DNA of 64,000 nt, taken from NCBI GenBank assembly GCA_017556805.1, contig JAFYMC010000027.1, forward strand, positions 1 through 64,000, written 5' to 3'. A model generated the notes under the pieces. That model saw only the letters and a list, made by a program, of their open reading frames with translations, made no database searches and was not told where the DNA came from. How positions within the stretch are numbered: position 1 is the stretch's first letter; each line of letters starts with the position of its first letter. Below are positions 59,558-64,000 of the stretch, piece after piece. The DNA comes from Lachnospiraceae bacterium. Its GTDB lineage: Bacteria; Bacillota; Clostridia; Lachnospirales; Lachnospiraceae. The position numbers and the translations under genes were made by a program.

Positions 59558-60907
59558 ATGAATACCAGAAAAGCAATTATCTTTTTCATTATAAATACGT
59601 TATTGTTGGGTGGGTTTCCTGATTTTCGTACGAATATGCCGGCGGATTACAGAGTTCCGGCCTATTCCGGCATACATACCGTTCCTTCCAAAACCTATGA
59701 TTTTACGAACATAAAGTGTCCGGAGCGGCTTCCGTCTCCTTACGAGTTAATTGCCACACCGACACCGATTCCTACACCGCAACCGACAGCCACTCCGGCT
59801 CCGACTTCAACACCGACGCCGACGCCGGTACCGACCCGGGTTCCTCTGGGTGGCAAAAAGGTGCAGTCTAAAAAGCCGGGCGACCTAACCTTCTGTTATC
59901 CGGAGCCGGCCGCATTAAATACAGATACGGCCACTTATACCGTGTTGGTAAATAAAGAATATCCTCTTTCTTCCAAATACATTCCGTATATGGTAGAACC
60001 GGAAGTGGAAATTTACCATAAAGGCATCAACGAACGTCGTTATTTGCAGCCGATTGCAGCTACTGCTTTAGAAGAGATGTTTGCGGCCGTAGAGGAAGCC
60101 GGTCATCATCTGGTACTCCGCTGCGGATTCCGTTCCTACAACTTACAAAGATCTATTTATTCCTGGAATCTGAAGACCTACGGCTACTACGAAGTATCCC
60201 GCTATCATGCTTTGGAGGGAACCTCGGAGCATCAGACCGGACTGGCGGTTGACCTTTGTTGTGAAGCCACCGGCTATAAGAATAATTTTGACTTTTTGAA
60301 AACACCGGAATATGCATGGCTACTGGAAAACGCTCACCTTTACGGTTGGATTTTACGCTATCCGGAGGGCAAAGAAGAAATTACCGGCTATAATTTCGAA
60401 CCGTGGCATTTCCGTTATGTCGGTGTAGAACTGGCTACCTATTTAAAGGAACATAACATTACGCTGGAGGAATATTACGGCGCCATTCCGACCACTTATC
60501 TTCTGGCGGTTCCGGAAAAATACTGGTCCTATCTCTCCAAAGAAGATTTAAAGATTATGCAGAAAGAAATTGCTGCCTTTGAAAAAAAGCAGGAAGAAGC
60601 CGCAAATCAGCCGACTCCGACCCCAACGGAGGCTCCGGAGCCTACAAGCGAGCCGGCCATCGAGCCGACCGAAGCCCCGGAACTAACAGGTGAACCGGCC
60701 ATCGAGCCGACCGAAGCCCCGGATCCTACAGGTGAACCGGCCATCGAACCGGCCATCGAACCGACCGAAGCCCCGGAGCCTACAGGTGAACCGGCCATCG
60801 AACCGACGGAAACTCCGGAGAATACGCCTACGGCCACTCCTATCCCGGAACCGGATACCCCGAAGGATGACCTTGCTTCCTTTTGGGAACAGTTCCGGCA
60901 TCACTGA
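59558..60907 (+). CDS. VanY-like D-alanyl-D-alanine carboxypeptidase with P/T repeats
   Basis: 449 residues from ATG 59558 (TTGGAGG site). Signal-anchor at about 5-22, then a TPTPTP linker. The VanY (M15) peptidase domain is at about 170-330 with zinc ligands in SEHQTGLAVDL and in EPWHFRYVG, and the RCGFRSY arginine. It trims the terminal D-Ala of peptidoglycan stem peptides. The tail (about 375-440) contains four to five copies of an EPTEAPEPTGEPAI unit encoded by near-identical DNA repeats, so its length probably varies among strains. Confidence 0.92.
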   Translation: MNTRKAIIFFIINTLLLGGFPDFRTNMPADYRVPAYSGIHTVPSKTYDFTNIKCPERLPSPYELIATPTPIPTPQPTATPAPTSTPTPTPVPTRVPLGGKKVQSKKPGDLTFCYPEPAALNTDTATYTVLVNKEYPLSSKYIPYMVEPEVEIYHKGINERRYLQPIAATALEEMFAAVEEAGHHLVLRCGFRSYNLQRSIYSWNLKTYGYYEVSRYHALEGTSEHQTGLAVDLCCEATGYKNNFDFLKTPEYAWLLENAHLYGWILRYPEGKEEITGYNFEPWHFRYVGVELATYLKEHNITLEEYYGAIPTTYLLAVPEKYWSYLSKEDLKIMQKEIAAFEKKQEEAANQPTPTPTEAPEPTSEPAIEPTEAPELTGEPAIEPTEAPDPTGEPAIEPAIEPTEAPEPTGEPAIEPTETPENTPTATPIPEPDTPKDDLASFWEQFRHH

Positions 60908-60946
60908 TACCAATCACACAAAAGAGACTCTTGAAAGGAGTTTGTC

Positions 60947-62254
60947 ATGAAACACTTCCTTCCAAAAAAAAAGACAATCAAAGCCCGTTATGTGATCTGC
61001 GGGCTTTTCTTCCTTTTTGCACTTTCCGGCTGTAACCGGGTAACGTCTGTTTTTTCTCCCGGTCCGGATTCCACAAATACTCCTCAGCCTACCAGCGGTC
61101 TGACCCTGGCGCCGACAAAGCTGCCGGATCCTACGGCCACACCGGCCCCGACCGCTACGCCGGAACCGACTCATACGCCTACTCCTGCTCCCACTCCCAC
61201 CCCGGAGCCGCGACAGGTAACCTTGCTTGCGGTCGGAGACGACCTGGTTCACGACAGCACCTTACTAGGCGGTTTACAGGAGGACGGTACCTACGACTTT
61301 AACGGATTTTACCGTCATCTCACAGAAGAAATCAGCGCCGCCGACATCGCGATTATCAATCAGGAAACCATTCTCGGAGGTTCCGAATTTAAATACAAAG
61401 GATACCCGGCCTTTAACACCCCGGATGCCATGGGACATGCTATTGTAAACGCAGGCTTTGACGTAGTATTGCACGCCACGAACCATACCATGGACAAAAG
61501 CGCAAAGGGCGTGGAAAACTGTTTAAACTTTTGGAAAACCACTTATCCGGACATTACGGTTTTAGGAATTTATGAATCGAAAGAGGCACAGGATACGGTA
61601 ACCGTGGTAGAACGAAACGGCATCCGAATAGCCATGTTAAACTATACCTACGGCTTAAACGGCATTAAAATCCCGGCAGGAAAAGAGCATCTGGTTACTT
61701 TGCTTACCTGGAACAATCGTGACTATATCCGTTCCCAGATACGGCAGGCAAAAGAAGTAGCGGATTTCGTCATCGTGTTCCCGCACTGGGGTACCGAATA
61801 CGTTTATAAACCGGACAAAAATCAGGTTGCCTGGACCAATATTTTTGCGGAAGAAGGCGTGGACCTTGTCATCGGCACCCATCCGCACGTCCTGGAACCG
61901 GTAGAATGGATTGACCGACCGGACGGCGAAAAGATGCTGGTACTCTACTCTTTGGGCAACTTCATCTCCGGACAGATTGAAGCTCCGCGCCTCCTTGGCG
62001 GAATGGCAAACATTACCGTTACCGAAACCCCGGAAGGTACCTTTGAAGTTACCCATTGCTCCGTTATTCCGGTGGTGACCCACTACAGCGAACAGGTCGG
62101 CGACGGTACCTACACCACCTACCGCTTGTCGGAATATACGGAAGAGCTTCTGCAACTTCACGGTATTCATAAGCGGGCGGAACATACGGTATTTACGTTA
62201 GAGGATACTTGGGAACTGGCAAGAGAGATACTTGGAGAGTATTTGGAGGAATAA
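60947..62254 (+). CDS. CapA family lipoprotein
   Basis: 435 residues, predicted lipoprotein (FALSGC), then a TPAPTATPEP linker and a CapA/PgsA-like metallophosphatase domain (about 85-370). It has VGDDLVHD, NQETILGG, HATNHTMD, FPHWGTEY, IGTHPHVLEP and YSLGNF, all metal-site motifs of the calcineurin-like CapA family. The family is linked to poly-gamma-glutamate or capsule assembly; the true activity is uncertain. 39 bp after the VanY-like gene and probably cotranscribed. Confidence 0.92.
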   Translation: MKHFLPKKKTIKARYVICGLFFLFALSGCNRVTSVFSPGPDSTNTPQPTSGLTLAPTKLPDPTATPAPTATPEPTHTPTPAPTPTPEPRQVTLLAVGDDLVHDSTLLGGLQEDGTYDFNGFYRHLTEEISAADIAIINQETILGGSEFKYKGYPAFNTPDAMGHAIVNAGFDVVLHATNHTMDKSAKGVENCLNFWKTTYPDITVLGIYESKEAQDTVTVVERNGIRIAMLNYTYGLNGIKIPAGKEHLVTLLTWNNRDYIRSQIRQAKEVADFVIVFPHWGTEYVYKPDKNQVAWTNIFAEEGVDLVIGTHPHVLEPVEWIDRPDGEKMLVLYSLGNFISGQIEAPRLLGGMANITVTETPEGTFEVTHCSVIPVVTHYSEQVGDGTYTTYRLSEYTEELLQLHGIHKRAEHTVFTLEDTWELAREILGEYLEE

Positions 62255-62273
62255 CTTAGAGAATAAAAATGTT

Positions 62274-62303
62274 GGGCCCCACCGGAAACGGTGAGGCCCT
62301 TTC
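62274..62303 (+). terminator. Terminator after the CapA-like gene
   Basis: GC-rich hairpin (62274-62299, GAAA-type loop) followed by TTT; also close to the end of the convergent minus-strand gene at 62317. Confidence 0.75.
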
Positions 62304-62316
62304 AAATTACTTTCTC

Positions 62317-62517
62317 TTAACTGCTCTTCTCACTTTCTGCGTTACTTTCGCACGCACATCCGCTGCAGCCTCCACAGGTGCCACCCTTCTTCGCTCCGCA
62401 AATACCGCACGCGGAACAGCCGATGCATTTCACGCCGCGCTTCTTTGCTCTTACGATATACGCGATTGCTCCGCCCAGGATAGCGACAAGCACTGCAATC
62501 AATATCACATTTTCCAT
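62317..62517 (-). CDS. FeoB-associated Cys-rich membrane protein
   Basis: 66 residues: an N-terminal membrane helix (about 4-22, VILIAVLVAILGGAIAYIV), a basic RAKKRG stop, then CIGCSACGICGAKKGG and CGGCSGCAC. This is the small Cys-rich protein that accompanies feoB in many Firmicutes, thought to help ferrous iron handling. It directly follows feoB. Confidence 0.93.
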   Translation of the reverse strand: MENVILIAVLVAILGGAIAYIVRAKKRGVKCIGCSACGICGAKKGGTCGGCSGCACESNAESEKSS

Positions 62518-62597
62518 GGTCCGCTCCTTTCCGCGTAACGCATTCCACTGTCTCCGGACGATCGGTCACAGCGCTTACCGCCACCGACCAAAGCACT

Positions 62598-64000
62598 TTA
62601 TGCACGCTGCTTTGCCGCACGCTCCTGTGCAATCTTACGGTTTGTATTCAAAATGAGAGCCGACAAAATTGCCACAAACACTCCGATGGCTACCATGCCC
62701 GGTACAAAGCCCTTACCGAAGCTTCCGGTGGTAAATAACGTACCGAACTGGAATACCAGACAACTCACAGCAAAACCGACTCCCAGCTGTAAGCCGATGC
62801 CGCCCCAGAGCCACTTGGCGCTCTTCATCTCCGCATTCATGGCACCGATGGCCGCGAAGCACGGCGGAGTATATAAGTTAAACATCAGATACGCCAGAGC
62901 TGCTACCTTTGTAATGGCAAATGCAGAAGCAACCTCCGCACCGGCACCTTCCATCATCTCCATTGCCTCGGCATCAATCAAATTATCAAGGCCCACAAAG
63001 CACACTGCCAATGTGCCCACGACGTTTTCCTTTGCAATAAATCCGGTAACCGCTGCCGCTGCCATCTGCCAGGAAAGAACACCGATGACCGGTACCAAAA
63101 GGTACGCAAACGGCCCTGCAATGGATGCAAGAATGGAAGTATCCGCACTCTCCGCCACCTGAAAACTCCAGGTAAAGGTCTGCATAATCTGCACCACCGT
63201 ATTACAAACAAGAATAATCGTTGCTGCTTTTACAATATATTCCTTACCTCTGCCGCACATGGAAGTAAAGGCTCTCCACACGCTCGGAAGCTTATACTCC
63301 GGCAACTCAATAATAAAGTAAGACTTCTTTGCACTGTTTCCCGTAATCTTATTTACCAAAAGTGCACCGATAAAAATCAATGCAATTCCCGCAAAATACA
63401 TCACCGCACTGATAAGACCCTTATTCTCGGTAAAAAATGCACCCGCAAACAGGGAAATTACCGGAATCTTCGCACCACACGGCATAAACGGAGCCAGCAT
63501 TGCCGTCGCTCTGCGCTCCCGCTCGTTCCGAATGGTACGGGATGCCATAACACCCGGCACCGCACAACCAATGGTAATAACAAACGGAATCACGGACTTG
63601 CCGGACAAACCTACCTTCTTAAAAATCGGGTCCAGTACCACCGTGGCACGAGCCATATAGCCGCAATCCTCCAAAAGCGCAATAAGGAAGTACATCACCA
63701 TAACCAACGGCAGGAAACCGATAACCGCAATGACACCACCGATGACGCCATCCACCAAAAGAGCGGCCAAGAGCGGATTTGCATTTTCAAAAAAGCCGCC
63801 GACCCATTCCTGGAACGTCTCCAGCCAACCTACCAATGCATCTGCCACAAAAGGACCGACCCACGCCTGGGAAATCTGGAACACCAGATACATAATTACC
63901 GCAAAAATCGGAAGTCCTACCCAGCGATTGGTCAACACTGCATCAATCTTATCTTGGAAATTCCGGTCCTTCGTGAATACCTTACGGGTCTCCACCTCAG
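62598..64000 (-). CDS. feoB: Ferrous iron transporter FeoB (C-terminal part, cut by window end)
   Basis: 467 in-frame codons of FeoB are seen; the reading frame stays open to base 64000, so the N-terminal GTPase and start lie outside. Visible are the membrane part WVGLPIFAVIMYLVF, the first Gate domain with VVLDPIFKKVGLSGKSVIPFVITIGCAVPGVMASRTI, the FeoB core KSYFIIELPEYKLPS, and the second Gate region (QMAAAAVTGFIAKENVVGTLAV, YTPPCFAAIGAM). It imports Fe2+. Confidence 0.95.
   Translation of the reverse strand, partial: EVETRKVFTKDRNFQDKIDAVLTNRWVGLPIFAVIMYLVFQISQAWVGPFVADALVGWLETFQEWVGGFFENANPLLAALLVDGVIGGVIAVIGFLPLVMVMYFLIALLEDCGYMARATVVLDPIFKKVGLSGKSVIPFVITIGCAVPGVMASRTIRNERERRATAMLAPFMPCGAKIPVISLFAGAFFTENKGLISAVMYFAGIALIFIGALLVNKITGNSAKKSYFIIELPEYKLPSVWRAFTSMCGRGKEYIVKAATIILVCNTVVQIMQTFTWSFQVAESADTSILASIAGPFAYLLVPVIGVLSWQMAAAAVTGFIAKENVVGTLAVCFVGLDNLIDAEAMEMMEGAGAEVASAFAITKVAALAYLMFNLYTPPCFAAIGAMNAEMKSAKWLWGGIGLQLGVGFAVSCLVFQFGTLFTTGSFGKGFVPGMVAIGVFVAILSALILNTNRKIAQERAAKQRA

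Noticed and set aside
1..64000. CRISPR arrays, prophage or transposase genes
   Set aside because: No regularly spaced direct repeats, integrase, transposase or phage structural genes were seen.

Overview
The window reads as chromosome of an anaerobic, spore-lineage Clostridia member, most likely Lachnospiraceae. This is inferred from protein style: a YyaC spore-protease relative, a FeoB-associated Cys-rich protein, TIGR03905-type TSCPD protein, DUF937, DUF5711-like and Cthe_2159-like proteins, Pro/Thr linkers on exported proteins, and Firmicutes-type leader RNAs (T-box, FMN, c-di-GMP-I, a probable yybP-ykoY). The family assignment is inference. Most genes lie on the minus strand. The window opens inside the 5' end of a minus-strand 16S rRNA gene with two tandem promoters and closes inside feoB.

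Layout. 1-12 kb: rrn leader, KDPG/KHG aldolase with a VOC domain, CvpA, a beta-helix lipoprotein, a LysM protein with an MPN-like domain, yyaC overlapping a GH2 glycosidase tail to tail, then recR-ebfC-dnaX. 12-16 kb: a LolD/FtsX-type ABC pair behind a probable Mn2+ riboswitch and a structured repeat RNA. 16-28 kb: two ECF sigma modules with coupled membrane partner genes, a gene split by one in-frame TAG, a c-di-GMP-I riboswitch with a DUF6273-like lipoprotein, the large SRP RNA, a B12/radical SAM protein, a ~300-bp inverted-repeat element, murG and mtnN. 28-31 kb: murA and aroK.

31-42 kb is the most unusual region: a tight five-gene operon coding for a cyclic-nucleotide-binding-fold protein, a kleisin-like protein, an MksE/JetB-like protein, a 1464-aa SMC/MukB-like ATPase and a TPR/coiled-coil/P-loop ATPase. 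It resembles MksBEF/Wadjet (JetABC), but no JetD-type Toprim nuclease is seen, and two additional proteins are present.

42-64 kb: tadA, an LTA-synthase-like enzyme, a GH10-CBM9 xylanase and a diacylglycerol kinase; FMN riboswitch-ribU; rsmA-tatD-YdcF; a Ser/Arg-rich zinc-ribbon membrane protein; a methionine block (Met T-box, metQ-metN-metI, metG); VanY-like and CapA-like envelope proteins; and feoB with its small partner. Two intergenic RNA elements, downstream of the T-box terminator and of the Mn-type leader terminators, share sequence and show compensatory base changes. This points to an RNA family I do not recognise.
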